Shown in pieces: positions 1-8,163 of a stretch of 46,922 bases of DNA. The stretch is taken from assembly GCF_007197645.1 (NCBI RefSeq), contig NZ_VKGK01000040.1, positions 1-46,922 of the forward strand, read 5' to 3'. Made by a program: the position numbers and the translations under genes. Below the pieces are notes generated by a model. It saw only the letters and a list, made by a program, of their open reading frames with translations, was not told the origin of the DNA and did no database searches. Position 1 is the stretch's first letter. Every line of letters begins with the position of its first letter. This DNA comes from Shewanella hanedai (GTDB lineage: Bacteria; Pseudomonadota; Gammaproteobacteria; Enterobacterales; Shewanellaceae).

Positions 1-102
1 CGACAGCGAAAGTAGCAAGCTACTTTCCTGTTTCCGCTCGACTTGCATGTGTTAGGCCTGCCGCCAGCGTTCAATCTGAGCCATGATCAAACTCTTCAAT
101 TA
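1..102 (-). rRNA. rrs: 16S rRNA, 5' end (partial)
   Basis: The reverse complement begins AATTGAAGAGTTTGATCATG and continues with the universal 16S start (GGCTCAG, then the helix with GGCGGCAGGCCTAACACATG). The gene is read leftward and runs off the window, so only about 100 nt of 16S are present. The exact mature 5' end (101-103) is by analogy with E. coli. The variable V1 helix after the conserved AAGTCGAGCGG lies at the very edge. Confidence 0.97.
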
Positions 103-312
103 AAGTTTTTTTGTTCTACTCTGTTAGAAGTAAAACGGCTCAACGAATTATACTGTTTTTCATCAATCCGAAGATTAATGAAGTTTACATATTTCTATGG
201 TCACTCAGCTTCTCTTATAAAAGAGATTCGTTGAGATAATTTTTGATTGCCTCAAAGAGGCAATTTCGAATAACTCAACACCTGTGAGTGTCCACACAGA
301 TTTCTTGTTTTG

Positions 313-326
313 AATTGTTAAAGAGC
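313..326 (-). promoter_or_regulatory. rrn leader boxA antitermination element
   Basis: On the minus strand the sequence reads GCTCTTTAACAATT, a match to the boxA core of gammaproteobacterial rRNA leaders, about 210 nt ahead of 16S. BoxA RNA recruits NusB and S10 (NusE), together with NusG, to make rRNA transcription resistant to Rho. Both rpsJ and nusG are encoded elsewhere in this window. Confidence 0.85.
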
Positions 327-410
327 TTCACACTATCGTGTGACCGTTGACGCTAGGTCGCTGGTTTTTTACTAACTTCCCAAGACATATCGTCTTGGCT
401 AGGGAGGCGT

Positions 411-438
411 ATTCTACACTCTCCACTGTCGGCGTCAA
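411..438 (-). promoter_or_regulatory. rrn promoter, downstream (P2-like)
   Basis: The minus strand shows TTGACG (433-438), a 16 nt spacer and TAGAAT (411-416), followed by the GC-rich stretch ACGCCTCCC. This is a strong sigma70 promoter about 300 nt upstream of 16S and just ahead of the boxA leader. The GC-rich discriminator and 16 nt spacer are typical of ppGpp-sensitive rRNA promoters; that regulation is inferred. Confidence 0.8.
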
Positions 439-613
439 GCGCTTATTTTATCAAGTTTTTCGAGTGGTGATTTCTTATACAGAAGTCAAACTCGAAGCTT
501 GTAAAGCGTTTGTCACCTGAATCAAATCTCCGAAGAGTCTTAACCCCCTAACACTGCTGCAAGTCCCGTACTACCTAAGTAGTTGGCCTGCTGTGCCGTG
601 TCAGTGGGAGCGA

Positions 614-641
614 ATTATAGGGAGTTTTAGAATCAGCGCAA
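614..641 (-). promoter_or_regulatory. rrn promoter, upstream (P1-like)
   Basis: The minus strand shows TTGCGC (636-641), a 16 nt spacer and a perfect TATAAT (614-619), followed by the discriminator TCGCTCCC. It lies about 200 bp upstream of the second promoter, giving the tandem arrangement usual for rrn operons. The AT-rich DNA upstream (645-720) could hold an UP element or Fis sites, but I did not identify one securely. Confidence 0.75.
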
Positions 642-733
642 GGGCTTTTATCGTTTATATCGGCTTTAGGGAACTGACTGCCTTTTTATCATTCGATATG
701 GCTAATATAGCGACGTAATCTGAGCTCTAGACA

Positions 734-760
734 CAAAAAAAGGGCTTACGCCCCTTTCAT
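734..760 (-). terminator. Terminator after the ccmFGH operon
   Basis: On the minus strand an AAAGGGGC arm, a short GTAA loop and a GCCC arm run into seven T residues. It lies 24 nt past the stop of the thioredoxin-like gene and just before the rrn promoters, separating the two leftward units. The stem has one unpaired G. Confidence 0.75.
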
Positions 761-783
761 TTACTAACACTGTTTATCCATTC

Positions 784-1359
784 TTACTGTTTACCAATAA
801 AACCTTGGATAAGTTCTGTAGCTTGTTTGTCATCCCAATCTACAAAAGTTCGCACAAAAGCTATTAGCTCGCCGTCTCTATTCAAGATAAAGGTCGCAGG
901 AATAGTATCAAGTGGGAACACTTCTCTGAGGTTTTGCGTTTCATCATAATAGGAATTGAAAGTGTCCATTCCTAACTCTTTAAGAAAAGGCTCTACTTTT
1001 GCCTTCCCTTCTAGATCAATTGAAATTGGCAGAACAACAAAATCTTGCTTATCAAACTTTTCAGATAGTCTTGAAACAGCTGGGAGTTCACGCACACATG
1101 GAGGACACCAAGTCGCCCACATGTTCACCATGATGATTTTACCCTTGTGCTGGCTAAAATCTACAGCTTCACCTTGCTCGTTTTTAAATGGAACGACGGC
1201 AATTGGAAAAGGTTGTGGTAATACGCTTATCAGTCCAACATTCGTCTGACTCTCACCTTCAGCTTGCTTCTGCATACCAGGATACGCAGAAACGGTACTG
1301 ATAGATAAACAGGTCAGCATCAATAATGAAACTTTCAGCAAATTCGCCATTCGTTTCAT
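784..1359 (-). CDS. Periplasmic TlpA/ResA-type thioredoxin-like protein
   Basis: This 191-residue protein has a signal peptide (residues 1-25, ending VSA), so it is exported. A thioredoxin-like fold follows, with the redox motif WCPPC at 84-88 and the cis-proline segment TIPATF near 152-157. TlpA/ResA proteins pass electrons to disulfides in the periplasm. It is the last gene of ccmF-ccmG-ccmH and overlaps ccmH by four bases (ATGA), which suggests translational coupling and a role in reducing apocytochrome or CcmH cysteines. It is distinct from CcmG, encoded two genes upstream. The specific partner is not known from sequence. An internal ATG at codon 4 is an alternative start. Confidence 0.85.
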   Translation of the reverse strand: MKRMANLLKVSLLMLTCLSISTVSAYPGMQKQAEGESQTNVGLISVLPQPFPIAVVPFKNEQGEAVDFSQHKGKIIMVNMWATWCPPCVRELPAVSRLSEKFDKQDFVVLPISIDLEGKAKVEPFLKELGMDTFNSYYDETQNLREVFPLDTIPATFILNRDGELIAFVRTFVDWDDKQATELIQGFIGKQ

Positions 1360-1838
1360 TTACTGTCTCGTTTAAGTAGTGTGTCTAACTCGTTCTGTTC
1401 TTCTGCGCTGATCTCTTGATCATCGACTTCTGTTATGCGTTGTTTACGTATAAAGAAGAATCCAATCAATAAACCACACATTAATAAGAAAACAGGTCCT
1501 AACCATAATGCGTATGTCTTGGCTTCCATTCTTGGTTTATAAAGAACAAATTCACCATAGCGACTGGTCATAAACTCAATAACTTCATCATCGGCTTTAC
1601 CGGCATCTACCATCTGGTATACCTCAAGACGAAGATCTTGAGCTACTGGAGAGTTTGAGTCTATTAAGTTCTGATTTTGACATTGAGGACAACGCAACGA
1701 ATGCGCTAACTCTAATGCTCGTTTCTGATTATCCACCGACTTAAATTCATAAGTATCCACTGGCGTTGCAAATACACCAGAGATCATGGCAAGCGATAAT
1801 AGTAGTGCACTCGAAAACTGAACCATAGACTTAATCAT
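1356..1838 (-). CDS. ccmH: Cytochrome c maturation protein CcmH
   Basis: CcmH is a membrane-anchored periplasmic thiol-disulfide protein of System I that handles the CXXCH cysteines of apocytochrome c before heme attachment by CcmF. The 160-residue product has a signal or anchor segment (about 5-25), the family signature LRCPQCQNQ with C50 and C53, and one membrane helix at about 110-130, followed by a short acidic tail. It is the short form; the TPR part that is fused to E. coli CcmH is the separate ccmI at 4797. It overlaps ccmG by ATGA at its start and the thioredoxin-like gene by ATGA at its end. Confidence 0.96.
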   Translation of the reverse strand: MIKSMVQFSSALLLSLAMISGVFATPVDTYEFKSVDNQKRALELAHSLRCPQCQNQNLIDSNSPVAQDLRLEVYQMVDAGKADDEVIEFMTSRYGEFVLYKPRMEAKTYALWLGPVFLLMCGLLIGFFFIRKQRITEVDDQEISAEEQNELDTLLKRDSK

Positions 1839-2392
1839 GAAGCACCATCCAATTTGGCCACAGCCTGAAGCTCTTTAATCATAGGTAATAAAGTCTCGTT
1901 CCAAACCGTTTGATCGATAGGACCTGCATAACGAAATCTGACGATCCCATTATGATCGATTAAGAAACTTTCCGGAGCACCATACACACCAAGATCTAAA
2001 CCTAAACGACCATCATGATCGAAAATGTTCTTAGTATAAGGATCGCCTTCACGGCTTAACTCACGAATCGCCATCGAACGTTCATCACGGTAGTTAATAC
2101 CATATATAGGTAGAATTCCTTGACGCGCAAACCGCATTAAGTAGGGATGCTCATATTTACACGACGGACACCATGTGGCCCATACGTTCAATAGAGATAC
2201 CTTACCTTTTAAACTTTCGTTAGTAATTATTTCACTTCTGTCTTCTAGACGCTCAAGTTGGAAAGCCGGTACAGGCTTTCCTTGTAGAGCAGAGTCTAAT
2301 TTTTGAGGATTAAGGAAGAGTCCCTTATAAAGGAACACTCCCATCACCAAAAATAGTACCAGTGGAATAAATAGTACTAGCCTCTTCTTCAT
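1835..2392 (-). CDS. ccmG: Thiol:disulfide interchange protein CcmG (DsbE)
   Basis: CcmG is an inner-membrane-tethered periplasmic thioredoxin that keeps apocytochrome c cysteines reduced for heme ligation, receiving electrons from DsbD-type proteins. The 185-residue product has an uncleaved N-terminal membrane anchor (about 4-23), the active site WCPSC at 74-78 within WATWCPSCKYEHP, and the conserved GVYGAPESF segment near 135-143 carrying the cis-proline. It starts 17 nt after ccmF and overlaps ccmH by four bases, consistent with one leftward operon. Confidence 0.96.
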   Translation of the reverse strand: MKKRLVLFIPLVLFLVMGVFLYKGLFLNPQKLDSALQGKPVPAFQLERLEDRSEIITNESLKGKVSLLNVWATWCPSCKYEHPYLMRFARQGILPIYGINYRDERSMAIRELSREGDPYTKNIFDHDGRLGLDLGVYGAPESFLIDHNGIVRFRYAGPIDQTVWNETLLPMIKELQAVAKLDGAS

Positions 2393-2409
2393 ACTTGCCC
2401 CAATTCAAG

Positions 2410-4389
2410 TTAAGCCGTAGCTAATTTTACTTTCTCGGCATCAGACTTTGATGCTTCTGTTACTTTCTTCGTGCGGTAACGTTTATCTGATGCGGCAAAG
2501 AACCCACCCACCATCATGAAGATGCTACCAAACCATAACCAGCGGACAAATGGTTTGTAGTTCAAGCGCACTGCAAACTCAGTTCGGCTAATCGGATCGC
2601 CCATGGTGACATAGAGATCTCGGAATAAGCCCCAGTCGATCCCCGCCTCTGTCATGTCCATAGTACGAACGTTATATTGGCGTCTATCTGGTCTAAGTAA
2701 GGTGATCAACTCCCCCTCTTTTGACACTTCTATCTGTCCTTGTTGAGCCGTGTAGTTCGGTCCAACAACATTCTTAGTTTCAATGTAATTAAAGGTATAA
2801 CCAGCAAGTTCTTGTTGGATACCAGGTCCCATACGAACACTCTTTTCGATTGAGTAGTTCGACACCATTGTGCCACCGACGACTGAAACCGCGATGCCTA
2901 AGTGAGCGATGATCATACCAAGCTGGCTTCGGTTAATACGAACCAAACTTAATGAACCATCCTTCGCTTTCATCATGTCGTAACCAGCACGGAATGTAGC
3001 AAGCACAATCCATACTGCAGCAGTAATACCTAGCATGACCCAGATGTTAAACTTGCCATCGGCCATAAACGGTGCAGCGATACCAACTAAGGTAGCAATA
3101 ACCGCAGGAACAACCAGCTTGGTTTTTAAAGCACCAGGCTTAGATTTCTTCCAGCGAATATTCGGGCCTACTCCCATAAATGCAAATAGCACTAAAATGA
3201 TAGGGACAAACACAGCATTGAAGTATGGAGGACCTACAGAGATCTTACCCATGTTCAAGGCATCTATCAGCAAAGGATAAAGCGTACCAAGTAGCACAGT
3301 ACCACAGGCAACAGTGAGTAGAATATTACACACTAAAAGCATGGTCTCACGAGACTTAAGCTCAAAACGTGCAGGACTCTTCATCTCGCTGGCGCGGAAT
3401 GCAAATAAGGTGAGCGACCCACCCACTGCAATTCCCAAGAGTAATAGAATAAACATACCTCGACTTGGATCTGCTGCAAACGAGTGAACTGACGTCAGTA
3501 CACCAGAACGAACAATAAAGGTACCTAATAAACTTAATGAGAATGCAAAGATAGAGAGCAACACGGTCCAGTTACGGAAAGCCGCACGTTTCTCGGTCAC
3601 GATCACTGAGTGTAAAAGTGCAGTTCCTATCAACCAAGGCATAAACGAAGCGTTTTCTACCGGATCCCAGAACCACCAACCGCCCCAACCAAGTTCGTAA
3701 TATGCCCACCAAGAACCTAGAGAGATACCACCAGTTAGAAATATCCATGCAGCCAATGTCCAAGGACGACTCCAACGTGCCCAGGCAGAATCAAGACGTC
3801 CACCCATCAAAGCTGAAATTGCAAAAGCAAAACTGACAGAGAAACCTACGTAACCCAAGTAAAGCATTGGTGGATGGAAGATTAGCCCAACGTCTTGCAA
3901 CATAGGATTTAGATCGCGACCTTCCATTGGCATCGGTAATAGACGCTCAAACGGACTCGACGTTAAAATCATGAAGAGTGAGAAGCCGATAACAATAAAG
4001 GCTAATACTGACAATACCCTAGCAATAAAGACTTCTTCTATACCTTTACTGAAAAAGGCCACTGCGGCGGTCCAGCCTGATAAGGCAAATACCCAAAACA
4101 GTAACGATCCTTCATGTCCACCCCATACTGCGGCGATCTTAAAAAAGATAGGTAACTGTGAATTGGAATGGTGTGCTACATATGCAACCGAGAAGTCATC
4201 GACAGCAAAGCTATAACCTAAAACGATAACAGATAAGAAAATAAAGAAGAACATGCCATAGCTTAATGGCCAAGCATAACGTACTAAGTATTGGTCTTTA
4301 CGTGCAACACCTATTAAGGGAACGCTAGCCAATAGAAAGGCAAATGCCAAACCTATTATCAGCGACAGGTATCCTAATTCAGGGATCAT
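2410..4389 (-). CDS. ccmF: Heme lyase subunit CcmF
   Basis: CcmF is the polytopic core of the System I holocytochrome c synthetase and transfers heme from holo-CcmE to the CXXCH site. The 659-residue protein is hydrophobic throughout. It carries the tryptophan-rich WWD motif (WGGWWFWDPVEN, about 235-246), flanked by histidines near 172 (FHPPMLY) and 260 (LLH), which are the expected heme ligands of the family. Length matches the family. The start has a GAGG ribosome-binding site about nine bases upstream. It is first in the leftward ccmFGH unit and is transcribed away from ccmI. Confidence 0.97.
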   Translation of the reverse strand: MIPELGYLSLIIGLAFAFLLASVPLIGVARKDQYLVRYAWPLSYGMFFFIFLSVIVLGYSFAVDDFSVAYVAHHSNSQLPIFFKIAAVWGGHEGSLLFWVFALSGWTAAVAFFSKGIEEVFIARVLSVLAFIVIGFSLFMILTSSPFERLLPMPMEGRDLNPMLQDVGLIFHPPMLYLGYVGFSVSFAFAISALMGGRLDSAWARWSRPWTLAAWIFLTGGISLGSWWAYYELGWGGWWFWDPVENASFMPWLIGTALLHSVIVTEKRAAFRNWTVLLSIFAFSLSLLGTFIVRSGVLTSVHSFAADPSRGMFILLLLGIAVGGSLTLFAFRASEMKSPARFELKSRETMLLVCNILLTVACGTVLLGTLYPLLIDALNMGKISVGPPYFNAVFVPIILVLFAFMGVGPNIRWKKSKPGALKTKLVVPAVIATLVGIAAPFMADGKFNIWVMLGITAAVWIVLATFRAGYDMMKAKDGSLSLVRINRSQLGMIIAHLGIAVSVVGGTMVSNYSIEKSVRMGPGIQQELAGYTFNYIETKNVVGPNYTAQQGQIEVSKEGELITLLRPDRRQYNVRTMDMTEAGIDWGLFRDLYVTMGDPISRTEFAVRLNYKPFVRWLWFGSIFMMVGGFFAASDKRYRTKKVTEASKSDAEKVKLATA

Positions 4390-4796
4390 GGGGTTTCCTC
4401 GGTCCTATTGATGGATTAAATTAACAAACCGCTAATTCAACACATATGAGTTTGCAACTTACACTACTCAAGGTACAAATATTGAGTCATTTTAGTATTT
4501 GCTATTGTATCTGTCTGCTTCTTTCGCACAAATATGGGTGACTAGTCTCATTCTTCGTTAACAACAATCACAGATATCGTTATCAAAAGCAGCCGATTTT
4601 AAGCTGAGACCCTTACTTGAAACTTAAGTTTCAAGTGTTTTTCAGAAATAGAAACGAAGTGTGAACCAGTACCCAACTATCACTTTTTACGCAAGTTATG
4701 TCCCTATATTACTGTTCAATGAATAATCTTTACGTATAATCGCTTTCATATTCCTGCGGTATACCCGCTTTCTTTAACTAATGTGAAAAAGAAATA
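4390..4796. other. Divergent intergenic region between ccmF and ccmI
   Basis: These 407 bp hold no gene. On the plus strand TATAAT at 4735-4740 is the best -10 candidate for ccmI, with only a poor -35 (TGTTCA at 4713-4718). On the minus strand TTGAGT and CATATG, 17 bp apart, are a weak candidate for ccmF. A 22 bp perfect palindrome lies at 4615-4636 and is listed separately. Confidence 0.5.
4615..4636. repeat. 22 bp perfect palindrome, ACTTGAAACTT/AAGTTTCAAGT
   Basis: The halves 4615-4625 and 4626-4636 are exact reverse complements. As DNA this could be an operator for a dimeric regulator. As RNA on the plus strand it folds to a 9 bp stem with a TTAA loop followed by GTGTTTTT, resembling an intrinsic terminator, yet no rightward gene precedes it. 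A short plus-strand transcript ending here is one explanation. Confidence 0.6.
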
Positions 4797-6044
4797 ATGA
4801 CCACTCTCTGGATTTTTATTGCGCTTTTCTTATTAGTCAGCCTAATGCTGATTTGGTTTCCTCACTTTCGACAGCAGAAAATGCTACAGACGGAAGAAGC
4901 AGGAGTGCGTAAACAAACAAACCTCGAATTATTTAACAATCGTCTTGCCACTTTAGAAAAAGAACTCGACGATGAGCAGATCGACCAAGTTGAATTCGAC
5001 GCCCTAAAAAAAGAGCTAGAAATCAGCCTACTTCAAGATATGAAGCAAGGAAGTGATGACTCTTTAGTGACGAAGATAAAACCTAAAGGTTTGCTATGGC
5101 CAACAGTCATGTCTGTCGCAGTATTAGGGATTTCTGGATACTTTTATTCAAGTTTAGGTGCCTACGCTGACTTAAATAAAACAGAACAGGCAAGTCCTCA
5201 TGCTGGTATGACTGCAGATCAAATTATGCAGCAACGACTACAGATGATGGAAGAGCAAGCTAAAGCAGAACCTGAAAATAGCCAACTACTGTTTAGTCTA
5301 GGTCATAGCTATATTTCAGCTAATCGTTATAACGATGCTATCAATACCTTTGATAAAGCCATGGTGTTAGTCGGTGTTCAAGCTGAGTTGCTTGGACCAA
5401 AAGCAACAGCCATGTACTACAAAGCAAATCAACAGATGACACCTGCTGTACAAGCTGTTGTTGATAAGTCTCTCTCACTTGATCCAGAAGACCCATCAAC
5501 ACTGTTATTGGTTGGCATGAATGCATTCTTTACTGCAGAGTATCAGACCGCCATCGACTCTTGGCAGACCATACTCGATAGTGAACGTAATGATGTTGAC
5601 CGAAGCGCAATCATCAATGCTATCGACAGTGCCAAGATGAGAATGCAATCCGAAACGGGTGACATTCCAAATGATGTAGCACACGCTCAAGTTAATAATG
5701 TTGCCAAAACAGTTAATATAGAGGTGTCTGTATCTCCTGAGCTACTCGACCAAGTAGGTAGTTCAGATATGTTGTTCATCTTCGCTCGTAATACTGAGGG
5801 GCCTAAAGTGCCATTAGCCGCAGTAAAGCTTTCGGCCAATTCACTACCTACAACCATCACACTCGATGACAGTACCTCTATGGGTGGCGATGTAAAACTC
5901 AGTGGCGCAAACAAGGTTGAGATTATTGCAGTGCTATCTAAGCACGGTACAGTAAAACCTCAAGCTGGCGATCTAAAGGGTTATATTGCGACGGTTAATG
6001 TCGGTGATACAGCCCAGCTCGTGATTGATGAACAAGTTAACTAG
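4797..6044 (+). CDS. ccmI: Cytochrome c maturation chaperone CcmI (TPR)
   Basis: CcmI binds apocytochrome c and presents it to the CcmF/CcmH heme lyase. The 415-residue protein has an N-terminal membrane helix (about 4-22), a cytoplasmic coiled-coil-like charged region (about 28-85), a second helix (about 98-118), TPR-like repeats in the periplasm (about 155-275; for example the SLGHSYISANRYNDAINTF repeat) and a C-terminal beta-rich domain (about 295-415). It corresponds to the C-terminal part of the fused CcmH of enterics. It is monocistronic, divergent from ccmF and closed by a strong terminator. The ribosome-binding site is weak (AAGAA). Confidence 0.95.
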   Translation: MTTLWIFIALFLLVSLMLIWFPHFRQQKMLQTEEAGVRKQTNLELFNNRLATLEKELDDEQIDQVEFDALKKELEISLLQDMKQGSDDSLVTKIKPKGLLWPTVMSVAVLGISGYFYSSLGAYADLNKTEQASPHAGMTADQIMQQRLQMMEEQAKAEPENSQLLFSLGHSYISANRYNDAINTFDKAMVLVGVQAELLGPKATAMYYKANQQMTPAVQAVVDKSLSLDPEDPSTLLLVGMNAFFTAEYQTAIDSWQTILDSERNDVDRSAIINAIDSAKMRMQSETGDIPNDVAHAQVNNVAKTVNIEVSVSPELLDQVGSSDMLFIFARNTEGPKVPLAAVKLSANSLPTTITLDDSTSMGGDVKLSGANKVEIIAVLSKHGTVKPQAGDLKGYIATVNVGDTAQLVIDEQVN

Positions 6045-6069
6045 TAGACTTGCTTGTGATTAATCAATT

Positions 6070-6094
6070 AAAGCCAGCGAAAGCTGGCTTTTTT
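6070..6094 (+). terminator. Terminator of ccmI
   Basis: AAGCCAGC, a GAAA tetraloop and GCTGGCTT form an 8 bp perfect stem followed by four further T residues. It lies 26 bases after the ccmI stop. Confidence 0.9.
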
Positions 6095-6120
6095 GTATTC
6101 AGTAACTCAAATAGCAGGCA

Positions 6121-6145
6121 TAAAAAAACCGGCTAAATGCCGGTT
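6121..6145 (-). terminator. Terminator of the cytochrome c5 gene
   Basis: On the minus strand AACCGGC, a five-base loop and GCCGGTT are followed by a run of T residues. It lies just past the scyA stop, so the convergent ccmI and scyA genes each have their own terminator. Confidence 0.9.
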
Positions 6146-6176
6146 ATTTAGCTCTAAAAGAGAGCGATAACAAAAA

Positions 6177-6470
6177 TTACTTAGACATGTAGTCAATTGC
6201 ATTCTTGTAATCTTCATCTGTACAATCAGTACACATGCCACCTGGTGGCATAGCGCCCTTACCAGTTTTTACAGTAGATACTAATGCATCTAATCCTAGA
6301 GCTAAACGTGGAGCCCAAGCAGCAGCGTCATGTGCTTTTGGAGCGCCAGCGACACCCATGCTGTGGCATACTTGACATGCCTTATCGTAGACAGCCTTAC
6401 CTTCTTGTGCAGAAACGCTTGCAGACAAAGTCAGTGCAGCTACAGCAGTCATTGCTAACAGTTTTTTCAT
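6177..6470 (-). CDS. scyA: Small monoheme cytochrome c5 (ScyA-like)
   Basis: This is a periplasmic electron carrier of the cytochrome c5 family. The 97-residue precursor has a signal peptide (1-21, SVSA-QE), a single heme site CQVCH at 32-36, a probable axial methionine at 74 (GAMPPGG) and a cysteine pair C80/C83 that forms the extra disulfide typical of c5. An in-frame ATG ten codons upstream exists, but the chosen start has AGGAA about ten bases before it and opens directly with the signal peptide. The gene lies inside the ccm cluster, as in Shewanella, where ScyA is a known electron shuttle. The product is itself a substrate of the neighbouring maturation genes. Confidence 0.92.
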   Translation of the reverse strand: MKKLLAMTAVAALTLSASVSAQEGKAVYDKACQVCHSMGVAGAPKAHDAAAWAPRLALGLDALVSTVKTGKGAMPPGGMCTDCTDEDYKNAIDYMSK

Positions 6471-6815
6471 GTTCGATGTTCCTAATGCAAATTCGTACAA
6501 AGCTCAACGCTACCTTTTTCCTCAAAACAACGAGTAAGGCAGACTATTATTTTAGCTATTTAAGGATACAACAAACTTACAGCAATCGCACCTTTTATGA
6601 CTTTAATCAAAGCACAGGGGCAAAAGTTTAGCAGAAATAAATGATTCGTTACTATATTAGTAAAATTTGAAAAAGTTCCATCTGTTTTGTTAAAAGGTTT
6701 CATTTTTTGGAAGCATATCAAATTGCTGACACTAAAAGTCAACCATTACTAAACCCTGAAAAGGGTTTGTGATAATATCATTTATGTTAACTTTCGGCTT
6801 GAAATAGAGGATTCA
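6471..6815. other. Divergent intergenic region between scyA and ccmA
   Basis: The 345 bp between the two divergent starts hold no gene. They contain an FNR-like site (6597-6610) and a 7 bp stem with a GAAA loop (6751-6768). A TGTGATAAT extended -10-like sequence (6768-6776) lies about 40 bp before ccmA. I see no good -35 for ccmA. Confidence 0.5.
6597..6610. promoter_or_regulatory. Candidate FNR/EtrA binding site
   Basis: ATGAC-TTTA-ATCAA matches the FNR consensus TTGAT-N4-ATCAA at eight of ten positions, with one perfect half. It lies about 130 bp upstream of scyA and about 205 bp upstream of ccmA. FNR-type regulators control respiratory cytochromes, so the position makes sense, but one imperfect match in AT-rich DNA can arise by chance. 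Confidence 0.35.
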
Positions 6816-7466
6816 GTGGTAGAAAAAAACAGTTCTAAAACCCTGCTCTCAGCCAATCAATTGACTTGTATTCGTGAAGAACGAATTCTATTTGATGAGC
6901 TCAGTTTTGAGATAACCGCGGGGGAAATCGTACAAATTGAAGGCCCTAATGGCTCAGGTAAGACAAGCCTACTGCGTATCTTAGCTGGTTTATCACGCCC
7001 ATACGCTGGCGATGTTCATTACCAAGGTATGAATATCATACGGGCCAGAGATGAATTTAATGATGATCTACTGTACCTAGGACACTTGGCTGGTGTTAAA
7101 AGTGAGTTAACGGCAGAAGAGAACCTTAACTTCAATTTAAGGATCAGCGGTTATGATAAGTTCGATACAAGAGATATTTTAGCCAAAGTTAACTTAGCAG
7201 GTTTCGAAGAAGCACTTGCTGGTCATCTTTCAGCTGGTCAACATAGACGTACAGCATTAGCAAGGCTGTGGCATACGAACTGTAAAATATGGCTGCTTGA
7301 TGAACCTTTCACTGCTATCGACAAGAAAGGTGTTGAAGAGTTAGAACACCTATTTCTCGCCCACGCAAAACGTGGCGGCTGTGTTGTACTCACTACACAT
7401 CAAGATATGGGAATTATCGGTGACGATATACTCCGCAAAATATGTCTTGAATATCGCTTTGTATAG
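6816..7466 (+). CDS. ccmA: Heme exporter ATP-binding protein CcmA
   Basis: CcmA is the cytoplasmic ATPase of the CcmABCD complex, which releases heme-loaded CcmE for delivery to CcmF. The 216-residue protein shows a complete ABC domain: Walker A GPNGSGKTS (43-51), signature LSAGQ (138-142), Walker B WLLDEP (159-164) and the switch histidine in TTHQ (193-196). Translation starts at GTG with AGAGG five bases upstream. It is first of the ccmABCDE operon, nine bases before ccmB. Confidence 0.96.
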   Translation: MVEKNSSKTLLSANQLTCIREERILFDELSFEITAGEIVQIEGPNGSGKTSLLRILAGLSRPYAGDVHYQGMNIIRARDEFNDDLLYLGHLAGVKSELTAEENLNFNLRISGYDKFDTRDILAKVNLAGFEEALAGHLSAGQHRRTALARLWHTNCKIWLLDEPFTAIDKKGVEELEHLFLAHAKRGGCVVLTTHQDMGIIGDDILRKICLEYRFV

Positions 7467-7475
7467 GGTTGATAA

Positions 7476-8162
7476 ATGAAAAAAGGCATTAGTTTCAGAC
7501 AAGCATTTTTCACACTGTTAAAGCGTGACTTACAGATTGCGATACGTCATAAAGGCGATATTTTTAACCCGCTACTGTTTTTTATCTTAGTAGTAACCTT
7601 GTTCCCATTAGGTATCGGCCCAGAGCCACAAGTATTATCAAGAGTTGCACCCGGTGTTATCTGGGTTGCCGCTTTATTGGCCTCAATGCTGTCATTGGAG
7701 CGACTATTTAAAGCTGACTATACCGATGGCAGTCTAGAACAGATGCTATTAAGCCCCCAACCTTTACCGTTAATGGTACTGGCTAAGGTTTTGGCACATT
7801 GGATACTAACAGGCGTTCCACTCATTCTAGTGGCCCCTTTATTAGCTGTTCTGCTCCATTTAGAAGACAACAGCTACGGAGCATTAATTGCTACGTTAGC
7901 GCTAGGGACACCGGTATTGAGCCTGTTAGGGGCTATAGGTGTCGCATTAACGGTAGGATTACATAAAGGTGGTGTTTTATTAAGCCTACTAATCTTACCT
8001 TTGTACATTCCAGTACTGATATTTGCTACAACAGCAATCGATGCAGCTGGAATGAATTTACCTTATAGCGGTCATCTCGCAATTATTGGTGCGATGTTGG
8101 TCGGTTCATTAGTCTTAGCGCCCTTTGCAATAGGCGCATCATTAAGAGTGAGTACTAACTAA
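7476..8162 (+). CDS. ccmB: Heme exporter membrane protein CcmB
   Basis: CcmB is the integral membrane partner of the CcmA ATPase. The 228 residues are strongly hydrophobic, with about six membrane segments beginning near residue 28. The N-terminal cytoplasmic stretch (KRDLQIAIRHKGDIFNPLLF) and the LLSPQPLPLMVLAKVLAHW region are characteristic of the family. It starts nine bases after ccmA and ends one base before ccmC, so the genes are tightly coupled. Confidence 0.95.
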   Translation: MKKGISFRQAFFTLLKRDLQIAIRHKGDIFNPLLFFILVVTLFPLGIGPEPQVLSRVAPGVIWVAALLASMLSLERLFKADYTDGSLEQMLLSPQPLPLMVLAKVLAHWILTGVPLILVAPLLAVLLHLEDNSYGALIATLALGTPVLSLLGAIGVALTVGLHKGGVLLSLLILPLYIPVLIFATTAIDAAGMNLPYSGHLAIIGAMLVGSLVLAPFAIGASLRVSTN

Positions 8163-8163
8163 G

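Noticed and set aside
43..234. 63-codon plus-strand frame at the left edge
   Set aside because: It is antisense to the 16S 5' end and the rRNA leader, with no coding features.
3035..3280. Several 60-140 codon frames antisense to or out of phase with ccmF, rpoB, rpoC, fusA, tuf and ribosomal protein genes
   Set aside because: All overlap strongly supported genes, lack ribosome-binding sites and conserved motifs, and arise from codon bias. The same shadow frames recur identically in both tuf copies simply because those genes are near-identical.
4697..4740. Possible CRP or FNR sites near ccmI
   Set aside because: Half sites such as GTGTGA and TATCACT are present but wrongly spaced for either consensus.
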